Positions 56,213 through 64,000 of a stretch of 64,000 nucleotides of DNA are shown piece by piece; position 1 is the first letter of the stretch, and the number at the start of each line of letters is the position of its first letter. The stretch comes from Allobogoriella alba (lineage in GTDB: Bacteria; Actinomycetota; Actinomycetes; Actinomycetales; Actinomycetaceae). The position numbers and the translations under genes are program-made. The DNA is taken from the NCBI RefSeq assembly GCF_042665525.1, contig NZ_JBHTCQ010000001.1:992001-1056000 (forward strand), read 5' to 3'. The notes below the pieces were generated by a model. The model saw only the letters and a list, made by a program, of their open reading frames with translations. It had not been told where the DNA came from and made no database searches.

Positions 56213-57640
56213 GTGAGCCTCAGCCTTTACGACTCCGCCACCCGGTCGGTGCGCCCGTTCGAGCCGCTCGAGCCCGGCAAGGTCGGCATCTACCTGTGCG
56301 GCCCGACGCCGCAGGGCTCACCGCACGTGGGGCACGTCCGCGCCGCGATCGCCTTCGACGTGCTCGTGCGGTGGCTGCGTCGTCGGGGCCTGGACGTCAC
56401 GCTGGTCCGCAACGTCACCGACATCGACGACAAGATCCTGACCAAGTCCGCCGAGGCGGACGCCCCGTGGTGGGCGTGGGCGTACCGGTTCGAGCGTGAG
56501 TTCGCCGCGGCGTACGACGCCCTCGGGGTCGAGTCGCCCACGTACGAGCCGCGCGCCACCGGTCACGTGCCGGAGATGGTCTCCCTGGTCGAGACCCTGC
56601 TCAAGCGCGGTCACGCCTACACCGGTGACGAGGGCAACGTCTGGTTCGACGTCCGCTCGCTGGCGGAGTACGGCTCCCTCACCCGTCAGACCCTCGAGAA
56701 CATGGTCGCCGAGGAGGAGCCGGCCGCCTCCGACAAGCGCGACCCCCACGACTTCGCGCTGTGGAAGGCCGCCAAGCCCGACGAGCCGGCGACCGCCTCC
56801 TGGACCACCCCGTTCGGGCGCGGCCGGCCCGGCTGGCACCTGGAGTGCTCGGCGATGGCCCGCCGCTACCTCGGCGAGACCTTCGACATCCATGGTGGCG
56901 GCATCGACCTGCGGTTCCCGCACCACGAGAACGAGCAGGCGCAGTCCCACGCCGCTGGCTACGGCTTCGCCCGGTTCTGGCTGCACAACGCCTGGGTGAC
57001 CACCGGCGGGGAGAAGATGAGCAAGTCGCTCGGCAACTCCCTCGTGGTCGGCGTCGTCCTCCGGCACGTCCCGGCAGCGGTCCTGCGGTACGCCCTCGGC
57101 ACCGTGCACTACCGCTCCACGGTCGAGTTCTCCGACGTCACGACGGCGGAGGCCGCCACCTCGTGGGACCGGTTCACCGGCTTCGTCAGCCGCGCCGCCG
57201 ACCTGGTCGGGGAGGTACCGGCCGAGGAGGTCGCCGGACTCGGCGCGGACGACCTGCCCACCGGGTTCGCCGCCGCGATGGACGACGACCTCAACGTCTC
57301 CGCCGCCCTCGCGGTCATCCATGAGCACCTGCGCGCCGGCAACACGGCACTCGCCCAGGGAGATGCCGCGGCGGTACGGACCGCGCAGAGAGACGTCCGG
57401 GCCATGCTCGACGTCCTGGGCCTGGACCCGCTCGCCGAGCCGTGGCGCGGCTCCGGCGGCGGCTCGGCGGAACGGGCCGCGCTCGACGCGCTGGTCACGG
57501 CTGTGCTCGCCGAGCGTGACGAGGCACGCGCCGCCAGGGACTGGGCGCGGGCCGACGCGCTGAGGGACCGGCTCGCCGCGGCCGGCGTCGTGGTCGAGGA
57601 CTCCCCGGACGGGGCCCGCTGGCACCTTGGAGGTCGATGA
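56213..57640 (+). CDS. cysS: Cysteinyl-tRNA synthetase
   Basis: 475-residue class I synthetase. Zinc ligand in YLCGPTPQG; the HIGH motif reads PHVGH; KMSKS is intact in GEKMSKSLGN; further zinc ligands in WHLECSAMARRY and FPHHENE. C-terminal DALR-like helical domain. The neighbours ispF upstream and rlmB downstream (4-bp overlap) favour CysS over the related mycothiol ligase MshC. Start GTG 56213; GTG 56210 is adjacent. Confidence 0.95.
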   Translation: MSLSLYDSATRSVRPFEPLEPGKVGIYLCGPTPQGSPHVGHVRAAIAFDVLVRWLRRRGLDVTLVRNVTDIDDKILTKSAEADAPWWAWAYRFEREFAAAYDALGVESPTYEPRATGHVPEMVSLVETLLKRGHAYTGDEGNVWFDVRSLAEYGSLTRQTLENMVAEEEPAASDKRDPHDFALWKAAKPDEPATASWTTPFGRGRPGWHLECSAMARRYLGETFDIHGGGIDLRFPHHENEQAQSHAAGYGFARFWLHNAWVTTGGEKMSKSLGNSLVVGVVLRHVPAAVLRYALGTVHYRSTVEFSDVTTAEAATSWDRFTGFVSRAADLVGEVPAEEVAGLGADDLPTGFAAAMDDDLNVSAALAVIHEHLRAGNTALAQGDAAAVRTAQRDVRAMLDVLGLDPLAEPWRGSGGGSAERAALDALVTAVLAERDEARAARDWARADALRDRLAAAGVVVEDSPDGARWHLGGR

Positions 57641-58626
57641 TGGCCGGCAACTCCCGCCGCCGCGGCTCGATCCGCAAGCCGGGAAGCAAGAAGGGCCAGA
57701 CGGTCGGGTCCGGCGGTCAGGGTCGCAAGGCCCTGCGCGGGCGAGGCCCGACCCCGAAGGCGGAGGACCGTCCGTACCACCCGGCGGCGAAGCGCAAGGC
57801 CGCGGCCGAGCGGCGCGAGTCGCGGCAGCGCACGGAGAACGCGGGCGCACAGCGTGCCGGCAAGGTGCGCGCCGCCGTCGGGATCGACGCCGAGAGCGAG
57901 CTGATCGCGGGCCGCAACCCCGTCACCGAGGCGGTCCGTGCGGGCGTGCCGCTGCGGCGGGTGCTGCTCTCCGCGGGCAAGGCCACCGACGAGCGCGTCG
58001 CCGAGGTGGTGCGCACCGCCACGGCACTGGGCGCTCCGCTGGTCGAGATCTCTCGGACCGACCTGGATCACCTCACCGACGGCGCCGTGCACCAGGGCGT
58101 CGCGATCGAGGTCCCCCCGTACGAGTACCGCGACGTCGCCGACCTGCTCGCCGCGGCGGACAGGTCGGACCGTCCCGCCCTCGTCGTCGCCCTCGACGGC
58201 GTGACGGACCCGCACAACCTCGGTGCCGTGCTGCGCAGCGCCGGTGCCTTCGGCGCCGACGGCCTGCTGATCCCCGAGCGTCGCTCGGCCGCGGTGACCG
58301 CGACGGCGTGGAAGGTCTCGGCGGGGGCCGCGGCGCGCGTGCCCGTGGCCCGGGCGACCAACCTGGTCCGGGCCCTGGAGCAGCTCAAGGACGCCGGCTG
58401 CTTCGTCGTCGGGCTCGACGGCGAGGGGCCGGTCGGGGTCGGCGAGCTCGAGCTCGCCACCGAGCCACTGGTGCTGGTCACCGGCTCGGAGGGCAAGGGC
58501 CTGTCCCGCCTGGTCCGCCAGACCTGCGACGTCGTCGCGTCCATCCCGATCGCGCAGGCGGTGGAGTCGCTCAACGCCGCCGTGGCCACCGGCATCGCGC
58601 TGTACGAGATCGCTCGCCGCCGCTGA
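57637..58626 (+). CDS. rlmB: 23S rRNA 2'-O-ribose methyltransferase RlmB/TrmH family
   Basis: 329-residue SPOUT methyltransferase. A basic disordered N-terminus (about 80 residues) precedes a substrate-binding domain (LIAGRNPVTEAVRAG) and the knot region with VTDPHNLGAVLRSAGAFGADG, VLVTGSEGKGLSR and PIAQAVESLNAAVATGIALY (in parts), the three family motifs. Coupled to cysS. Confidence 0.93.
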   Translation: MMAGNSRRRGSIRKPGSKKGQTVGSGGQGRKALRGRGPTPKAEDRPYHPAAKRKAAAERRESRQRTENAGAQRAGKVRAAVGIDAESELIAGRNPVTEAVRAGVPLRRVLLSAGKATDERVAEVVRTATALGAPLVEISRTDLDHLTDGAVHQGVAIEVPPYEYRDVADLLAAADRSDRPALVVALDGVTDPHNLGAVLRSAGAFGADGLLIPERRSAAVTATAWKVSAGAAARVPVARATNLVRALEQLKDAGCFVVGLDGEGPVGVGELELATEPLVLVTGSEGKGLSRLVRQTCDVVASIPIAQAVESLNAAVATGIALYEIARRR

Positions 58627-58872
58627 CGAACGTCTATGCGGAGGTCGGGCGAACAGACCCGTCTCCAGCGGAGGACGAGGAAGCGCGGCATCGGACATTG
58701 CCGCCGTGCGACCTGACCCGGTCGGGTCCCTCCGGCAGGCCCGGAGATCTCACCCCCTGGGACCAACCTCAGGAAATCCTCAAGATCTGAAGTTGCTCAA
58801 CCACCACCCCGTCGACGTGCGGGAAACGGCTCCGGTTGGTGTGCTCAGCGCGCGGCGATTGGGGGGCACGCG

Positions 58873-59550
58873 GTGCAGGTCATGGTGGTCGGGGGCGACG
58901 AGCAGCTCGGCGTCGCGCTCTCGCACGCCCTGCAACGGCGTGGGCTGAACGTCCTCCGGGCACGCAGCGGAGCCGCCGCGCTCCAGCAGCTGCGCCCCGG
59001 CACCGACCTGGTGCTCCTCGACATCGCGCTGCCCGACATGGACGCCCTCACCGTCTGCCGCCGGGTGCGCCGGGCCGCGGACGCCGCGATCATCATGACG
59101 GCCGGCAGCTCCGGGGTATCCGCCCGAATCCGCGGCCTGGAGGCGGGCGCCGACGACTTCGTCACGAGACCCTTCGACGTGCGCGAGATGGTCGCCCGGA
59201 TCGAGGCGGTGCTCCGCCGCCGGCAGGCGGGTCGGGTTCCGGACGAGCCGAAGGACCGTGTCGAGGTCCGCGGCATCGCCATCGACGTCGCCGCCCACAA
59301 GGTCAGGCTGACCAACGGTCGGCTGGCTCGCCTGACCCGCATGGAGTTCGAGCTCCTGGCCGCCCTGGCGCGGCGCGACGGCGCCGTGGTCACCCGGGAG
59401 AGCCTGCTGCACGAGGTCTGGGGCTCCGGCTGGAAGGGCCTGGAACGCTCGCTCGAGGTGCACGTGAGCTCGATCCGCCGCAAGCTCGGCGTCCCTGGTG
59501 TGGTGGAGACCGTCCGCGGGGTCGGCTACCGGCTCGGCACCGAGGGCTAG
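58873..59550 (+). CDS. Orphan OmpR-type response regulator with degenerate receiver
   Basis: 225 residues. The receiver keeps D50 in LLDIALPDMD and Thr in IIMTA, but the Mg-binding acidic pair after the first strand is Gly-Gly (VVGGDEQL) and the conserved Lys is Arg (FVTRPFDVREM). The C-terminal winged helix is normal (LTRMEFELLAALARRDGAVV; VRGVGYRLG). No kinase gene is adjacent. It may act without phosphorylation. GTG 58873 sits behind a G-rich stretch. The 246-bp gap upstream shows no clear operator. Confidence 0.88.
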   Translation: MQVMVVGGDEQLGVALSHALQRRGLNVLRARSGAAALQQLRPGTDLVLLDIALPDMDALTVCRRVRRAADAAIIMTAGSSGVSARIRGLEAGADDFVTRPFDVREMVARIEAVLRRRQAGRVPDEPKDRVEVRGIAIDVAAHKVRLTNGRLARLTRMEFELLAALARRDGAVVTRESLLHEVWGSGWKGLERSLEVHVSSIRRKLGVPGVVETVRGVGYRLGTEG

Positions 59551-59565
59551 CCGCACGGGCCTGCT

Positions 59566-59613
59566 CCTGTGCCGGCCGAGCGGTCCCTGGGAGTACGGCC
59601 CGGCCGGCACAGG
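59566..59613 (+). terminator. Terminator behind the orphan response regulator
   Basis: CCTGTGCCGGCCG (59566-59578) pairs perfectly with CGGCCGGCACAGG (59601-59613) across a 22-base loop. The remaining 252 bases to the DUF1800 gene show no feature beyond its ribosome binding site. Confidence 0.65.
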
Positions 59614-59865
59614 GCGTCTGCAGGCCCGCCGACCCCCGCCGCATCGCCGGCGTGCGCGCGGCAGGTGTTCCCGACTATGCCGATGGGCCGCGCGCGACCG
59701 CGTGCCAGTTGAGACACGTCAGAGGTCTCCGGCGGCGGGCCCCACGAAGCCTCGCCCGTGACGTTGACAACCTCGTGCGCCGCCCGGTTCCGTCTGCGCC
59801 GGGTCCGGGGGGCGGTGGCCGTGTGGGCTGCCGCGCCCTTTCGTCCCGGACGGCGAGGAGCAGAC

Positions 59866-61491
59866 ATGCCGAGCAGTGACAGCGAGCCGGGCGGTGTCGA
59901 CACCGCGCCCGCCCCGCCCACCGCGCCCGCGCCGGACGCCGAGCCCGGCCAGACCGACTCGGGTGCGACGGCAGAGCCGCTGGCCGACGACACCGTGGAC
60001 GAACCGGCGCCGGCCGGCTCCGACCTCTCGACGTCCGGGACGACGTCCTCACTCCCGCTCGCCACCACCGCCGCCTGGCACCTGGCCCGCCGCGCCGCGC
60101 ACGCCCCCACCGCCGAGATCGCCGCCAGGATCGCGGCGATGGGCACGCATGCGTGGATCGACCGGCAGCTGGAGCCGGAGGGCATCGGCGACTCCCGCCT
60201 CGAGGACTACGTCAGCCGGTACTTCCCGTGGTCGCGACTGCCCGCTGCCCAGCTGGAGAACGCCACCGGAGGCCGTCCGTTCCTCGCCGAGTACCAGGTC
60301 CGCATCGCCCTTCTGGCGCGTGCCCGGTTCACCGAGCGGGTCCTGCTCGAGACCGTCGTCGAGACTCTCTCCGACCACATCTACGTCCCCCTCGCCGGGA
60401 AGGGCGCGCCGTTCTCGCCGGACTGGGACCAGACGCTGCGCCGGCACGCGCTCGGCCCCTTCAACGAGCTGCTGCACGCGGCCCTCCGGCACCCCGCCGT
60501 GCTGCGGTCCTTCGACAACCAGCACAGCACGAAGGACTCGCCGAACGAGAACCTGGGCCGTGAGCTGCTCGAGCTGATGACGGTCGGGTCGGGCCACTAC
60601 ACCGAGGAGGACGTGCGGCAGTCCGCGCTCCTGCTCACCGGCCACACCATCGACTGGGACACGCTGGAGTACGCGTTCGTGCCGGAGCGGCACCACGTCG
60701 GCGCTCTGCAGATCATGGGCTTCGCCCACCCGAACGCCTCCGCGGAGGCAGGGCCCACCGTCCTGGCCGAGTACGTCGACCACCTCGCCCACCACGAGGC
60801 CACCGCCCTCAGGCTCGCCCGTCGGTTCGCCGTCCGGTACATCAGCGACGCACCCTCCGCGGCGGTGGTCGAGGACCTCGCCGCCGCCTACCTCGACGGC
60901 GACACCTCCATCGCGAGCCTCGTCCGGGCGACGCTCACCCACGAGGAGTTCCGCACCTCGGCGGGCCGGAAGTGGAAGCGGCCGCTCGAGTACGTGATGA
61001 CGATCGCGCGGGCGGCCCGTCCGGCCGAGTTCGTTCCCGACGGCCGGGTCGGGGCCAACCGCGAGTTCGACACCGGCGCCTACGGCTGGCTGGTCGGCCT
61101 CGGCCAGCACCTGCCGCGCGGGTGGCCGGGCGTGGACGGGTATCCCGACACCGCGCCGTACTGGCGGTCCCCGAACCGGACGCTCGCCATGTGGAACGGC
61201 ACGGTGCATGCGGTCAAGGGGGACGCGTCCGAGTCCGGCGTCACCGACTGGGCGCAGGTCCTCGAGATCGGGCTGGGCGACAACGTGCTTCGGACGGCCG
61301 AGCGCATCACGCAGCACCTGACGGGATTCACCTGGCCACGCGCCCACCTGGAGGATGTCGCCGCCATGCTCGGCAACGGTGGCGAGCGGGCGGTCGGCCC
61401 GTCGGACGTGATCACCGAGCACTCCGTCACCTGGCACATCAAGGACGCCCTCCAGCTCGTGTTCGCGAGCCCCTACGGATTCCTGCGATAG
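59866..61491 (+). CDS. DUF1800 family protein
   Basis: 541 residues. An acidic Pro-rich N-terminus of about 65 residues carries no signal peptide. The DUF1800 core has TTAAWHLARRAAHAPTAEI, DNQHSTKDSPNENLGRELLE (in part), MTVGSGHYTEEDVRQSALLL and PHVGALQ-like repeats. Function is unknown; it nearly always pairs with a DUF1501 gene, as here 13 bases downstream. ATG 59866 has GGCGAGGAG at five bases; the open upstream frame to 59758 is probably not translated. Confidence 0.87.
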   Translation: MPSSDSEPGGVDTAPAPPTAPAPDAEPGQTDSGATAEPLADDTVDEPAPAGSDLSTSGTTSSLPLATTAAWHLARRAAHAPTAEIAARIAAMGTHAWIDRQLEPEGIGDSRLEDYVSRYFPWSRLPAAQLENATGGRPFLAEYQVRIALLARARFTERVLLETVVETLSDHIYVPLAGKGAPFSPDWDQTLRRHALGPFNELLHAALRHPAVLRSFDNQHSTKDSPNENLGRELLELMTVGSGHYTEEDVRQSALLLTGHTIDWDTLEYAFVPERHHVGALQIMGFAHPNASAEAGPTVLAEYVDHLAHHEATALRLARRFAVRYISDAPSAAVVEDLAAAYLDGDTSIASLVRATLTHEEFRTSAGRKWKRPLEYVMTIARAARPAEFVPDGRVGANREFDTGAYGWLVGLGQHLPRGWPGVDGYPDTAPYWRSPNRTLAMWNGTVHAVKGDASESGVTDWAQVLEIGLGDNVLRTAERITQHLTGFTWPRAHLEDVAAMLGNGGERAVGPSDVITEHSVTWHIKDALQLVFASPYGFLR

Positions 61492-61504
61492 AGCGGAGTG
61501 CGAC

Positions 61505-62962
61505 ATGACCCAGACCCGGCGGAAGACGCGGTTCACGCGCGGAGCGGCACTGCTCCGGGAAGACGTCGTCACGCCCCTGCACCATCACGACGACGCCCGG
61601 GACACCCTCGTCGTGGACGTCGACGGCGAGCGCCGTGCGATGAGCCCGTGCGAGGCGGACGGCTTCGTCACGGACAACTTCTCCCTGCCCGAGCTCACCG
61701 ACGTCGAGCACGTCGACGGCGGCCCACGCCACATCTCCCGCCGCCACGTCCTCGCCGGGGCCGCCGCCGGGATCGGTGGCCTGCTCGCCGGTTCGCTCAT
61801 GCCGCGCTACTCCTTCGCCGCGACCGGCGACGGCACCACCGCACGCGACCTCCTCGTGTGCGTCTTCATGCGGGGCGGGTTCGACGGGCTGTCCGCCGTC
61901 GCGCCGGTGGGCGACTCCGCGTACTACGCCGCGCGGCCCACGATCGCCGTCCGTCCGGAGCAGACCATCGCCCTGGACGACACCTGGGGACTGAACGCGA
62001 ACATGGCGGCGCTGCGGCCGCTGTGGGACGCCGGCGACTTCGCCGTCGTCCAGGGCTCCGGCTCCCCGGAGATCAGCCGGTCCCACTTCGACGACCAGGC
62101 GGCCGTCGAGCGGGCGGCGCCCGCCAACGTGCGGTCCGGCTGGCTGGGCCGCCACCTGCAGACCTCGTCCGCGCAGACCGGGACGCTCCGTGGCGTGACC
62201 GTGGGGAGCGCCTCGGTGCTCTCCCTGGCGACCACCGCCATGGACACCCTGGCGATGTCCAGCCTCGACTCGTTCGACCTGCGCACCCACACGCCGGCTG
62301 CGCGGGGCCGGGTCAGGGCCGTGCTCGACGAGATGTACGGGGCCGCCGGTGGGGCCGTCGCGGAGCAGGCGGACACCACGTTCGAGGCGATCGACCACGT
62401 CCGCAGCGTCCGTGAGATGGGCGTCTCGACGGCGCCGGGCGTCACCTACCCGGACTCGGCCTGGGGTCGCGGGCTGGCCGAGGTCGCCAAGGTGGCGAAG
62501 GCCGGCGTCGGCGTCGAGGTCGCGTGCCTGGACATCGACGACTGGGACATGCACGCCCGGCTCGGGCAGGCCGTCAACTCCGGCGACTGGTTCTCCAGCC
62601 GGTCCCGCGACCTTGCCCAGGGGCTGGCGTCGTTCCGCGAGGACCTGGGCGAGCGGTGGGCCACCACGACGGTCGTCACGATGAGCGAGTTCGGGCGGCG
62701 GGTGGCGGAGAACGGCTCCGGCGGCCTGGACCACGGCCAGGGCAACACGATGTTCGTGCTCGGTGGCGGGATCAACGGGGGCCGGGTCTACGGGTCCGTC
62801 CCGTCGCTGCGCGCCTCCAACCTCGTGCTGGGCGACGTGCCGGTCTCGGTCGACTACCGGCAGGCGCTCGCGGAGATCGTCACCGCCCGCCTCGGCAACG
62901 GCGCCAACCTCGCCGAGATCTTCCCGGGCTTCACCCCCGGTGACCCGCTCGGCATCGCGTAG
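61505..62962 (+). CDS. DUF1501 family protein, Tat-exported
   Basis: 485 residues of the sulfatase-like DUF1501 family. The twin-arginine motif SRRHVLAG lies at residues 78-85, behind an N-terminal part containing LHHHDDARD and a short DTLVVDVDGERRAM segment. Core motifs are FMRGGFDGLSAVAP, SRSHFDDQAAVE, DWDMHARL, TMSEFGRRVAENGSGGLDHG (in part) and GGGINGGRVYG. Probably a periplasmic or cell-wall hydrolase; substrate unknown. Partner of the preceding gene. Confidence 0.87.
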   Translation: MTQTRRKTRFTRGAALLREDVVTPLHHHDDARDTLVVDVDGERRAMSPCEADGFVTDNFSLPELTDVEHVDGGPRHISRRHVLAGAAAGIGGLLAGSLMPRYSFAATGDGTTARDLLVCVFMRGGFDGLSAVAPVGDSAYYAARPTIAVRPEQTIALDDTWGLNANMAALRPLWDAGDFAVVQGSGSPEISRSHFDDQAAVERAAPANVRSGWLGRHLQTSSAQTGTLRGVTVGSASVLSLATTAMDTLAMSSLDSFDLRTHTPAARGRVRAVLDEMYGAAGGAVAEQADTTFEAIDHVRSVREMGVSTAPGVTYPDSAWGRGLAEVAKVAKAGVGVEVACLDIDDWDMHARLGQAVNSGDWFSSRSRDLAQGLASFREDLGERWATTTVVTMSEFGRRVAENGSGGLDHGQGNTMFVLGGGINGGRVYGSVPSLRASNLVLGDVPVSVDYRQALAEIVTARLGNGANLAEIFPGFTPGDPLGIA

Positions 62963-63046
62963 GACTGCCCGAGGCTCCGAAACCCGCCCGAGGCTCTGAA
63001 GAACGTCAAGTCCGGCCCGTGGGCTGGCGGCTCGCCGTGGCACACC

Positions 63047-63052
63047 TAGGCT
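63047..63052 (+). promoter_or_regulatory. Possible -10 hexamer for the glycosyltransferase gene
   Basis: TAGGCT, nine bases before ATG 63062; gives an almost leaderless transcript. Confidence 0.35.
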
Positions 63053-63061
63053 GCCGATGAC

Positions 63062-64000
63062 ATGGCACCTCACCACAGCGACCTGACGGTCGACGTCGTC
63101 ATCTGCTGCTACACCCTCGACCGCTGGGAGCTCCTGGTGGCGGCGGTGCGGTCGGTGCGTGCCCAGACCCGCCGCCCGGGCCGGCTGGTCATCAGCGTCG
63201 ACCACAACCGCGCGCTCTTCGAGCGGTGCGCCGCCGAGTGGGGCGCGGAACCGGTAGCCACTGACGGCCCGGTTCCCGTCGTCGTCGAGAACCGGTATCC
63301 GGGCCGGCTCGGGTCCGCCCGGAACACGGGTATCGAGCACTGCACCGCGGACGTCGTCGCGTTCCTGGACGACGACGCCGCGGCCGAGCCGGACTGGCTC
63401 GAGACCCTGCTCGCGGTCTATGCGGACCGACGCATCTACGCCGTCGGCGGCGCGCCGCGGCCGCGTTACGAGGCGCCCCGGCCGGCCTGGCTGCCCGAGT
63501 CCTTCAACTGGGTCTTCGGCTGCCACTACGAGGGACTGCCGGAGACCCTGGCCCCAGTCCGCCATCTCATCGGGGCGAACATGAGCGTGCGGCGCGCGCC
63601 GTTCGTCGCGCTCGGCGGCTTCCACGCGGACGACCACGACGATCAGGACCTCTCGCACAACATCGCCCACACCTACGGGCCGGACGCCGTCATCTACGAG
63701 CCGAAGGCGCGGGTCAACCACTTCGTCAGCGCGAACCGGTTGACCTGGCAGTACTTCTCCCGGCGCTGCTTCGTCGTCAACCGCAGCAAGGTGGCCTCGG
63801 TGGCCGACATGGGCGAGGCGGGCAACATCGGCGCCGAGCTGCGCTTCGCGCTCGGCGTGGCGCGGTCCCTGCCGCGTGCCCTGCGTGCCGCCGCACGCCG
63901 GGACGTCCGGCCCCTGCAGCACTTCGCGGTGGCGGTCACCGGCCTGGGCCTGGCCGGTGCCGGGCACCTGGTCGGAAAGGTGGAGCTCGCGCTGGGCCGG
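63062..64000 (+). CDS. Glycosyltransferase family 2 (3' end outside window)
   Basis: The frame from ATG 63062 stays open to the window end (313 codons). N-terminal VDVVICCYTLDRWELLVAAV is the GT-A nucleotide-binding start; RLGSARNTGIEHCTADVVAF and the DxD-type metal site FLDDDAAAEPDWLE follow, then NMSVRRAPFVALGGF and HADDHDDQDL. Probably transfers a sugar to a cell-surface polysaccharide or lipid. A start ATG at 63057 leads only to a short frame. Product and acceptor unknown. Confidence 0.85.
   Translation, partial: MAPHHSDLTVDVVICCYTLDRWELLVAAVRSVRAQTRRPGRLVISVDHNRALFERCAAEWGAEPVATDGPVPVVVENRYPGRLGSARNTGIEHCTADVVAFLDDDAAAEPDWLETLLAVYADRRIYAVGGAPRPRYEAPRPAWLPESFNWVFGCHYEGLPETLAPVRHLIGANMSVRRAPFVALGGFHADDHDDQDLSHNIAHTYGPDAVIYEPKARVNHFVSANRLTWQYFSRRCFVVNRSKVASVADMGEAGNIGAELRFALGVARSLPRALRAAARRDVRPLQHFAVAVTGLGLAGAGHLVGKVELALGR

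Noticed and set aside
59758..59865. Longer start of the DUF1800 protein at 59758
   Set aside because: The extra 36 residues are Arg/Ala-rich without signal features, while ATG 59866 has a strong Shine-Dalgarno.
62965..63001. Direct repeat GCCCGAGGCTC(C/T)GA behind the DUF1501 gene
   Set aside because: Two short copies 20 bp apart without dyad symmetry or further copies; too little to call an element.

Overview
The window is a 64 kb, very GC-rich, gene-dense stretch of an actinobacterial chromosome. GTG starts are frequent, neighbouring genes often overlap by 4 bp, and WhiB, Lsr2, CarD, SenX3/RegX3 and Crp regulators are all present. Gene content and order suggest Micrococcales, possibly the Georgenia/Cellulomonas neighbourhood. 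The genus is a guess; the phylum is not. I see no prophage, insertion sequence, CRISPR array or toxin-antitoxin module. The novelty here lies in regulation, gene insertions and altered catalytic residues rather than in a mobile system.

Layout. From 1 to about 46 kb the backbone follows, from memory, the Mycobacterium tuberculosis order Rv3721c to Rv3644c: dnaX, recR, lysC (ask), asd, then metallophosphoesterase, ponA, whiB, a DUF4177 protein, ridA, crp, nth, an EphE-like hydrolase, acs, ssd, a tad pilus locus, a DUF1998 helicase, topA, tmk and holB. Several blocks interrupt it. The complete ectABCD operon (4.5-7.8 kb) sits directly behind lysC-asd, so the route from aspartate to 5-hydroxyectoine is encoded in about 6 kb. 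Next come a Nudix gene and two tandem PhoX-type (DUF839) Tat-exported phosphatases (8-12.8 kb). Later come hppA with a convergent BCCT osmolyte transporter (33-37.3 kb), an SDR gene and a PAP2 gene.

From 45.8 kb onward there is a secreted peptidase-like lipoprotein, tRNA-Thr(CGT), lsr2, gpmA, the phosphate-control set phoU / senX3-regX3, then carD-ispD-ispF and cysS-rlmB (the order also seen at M. tuberculosis Rv3583c-Rv3579c). The last part holds an orphan response regulator with a degenerate receiver domain, a DUF1800-DUF1501 pair, and a family 2 glycosyltransferase cut by the window edge.

Regulation visible in the DNA. At least fourteen genes have a -10-like hexamer of the form TAnnnT placed exactly 6 or 7 bases before an ATG/GTG start, the layout expected of leaderless mRNAs. 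There is a near-consensus CRP site between crp and nth. Three GTCAC repeats at an 11-bp period, resembling an MtrA site, lie between ponA and whiB. PHO-box-like 11-bp repeats lie upstream of one of the two phosphatase genes and between phoU and senX3. lysC carries a strong internal ribosome binding site for a separate beta subunit. Strong GC hairpins close most convergent gene pairs; the one between hppA and the BCCT gene has a perfect 21-bp stem.
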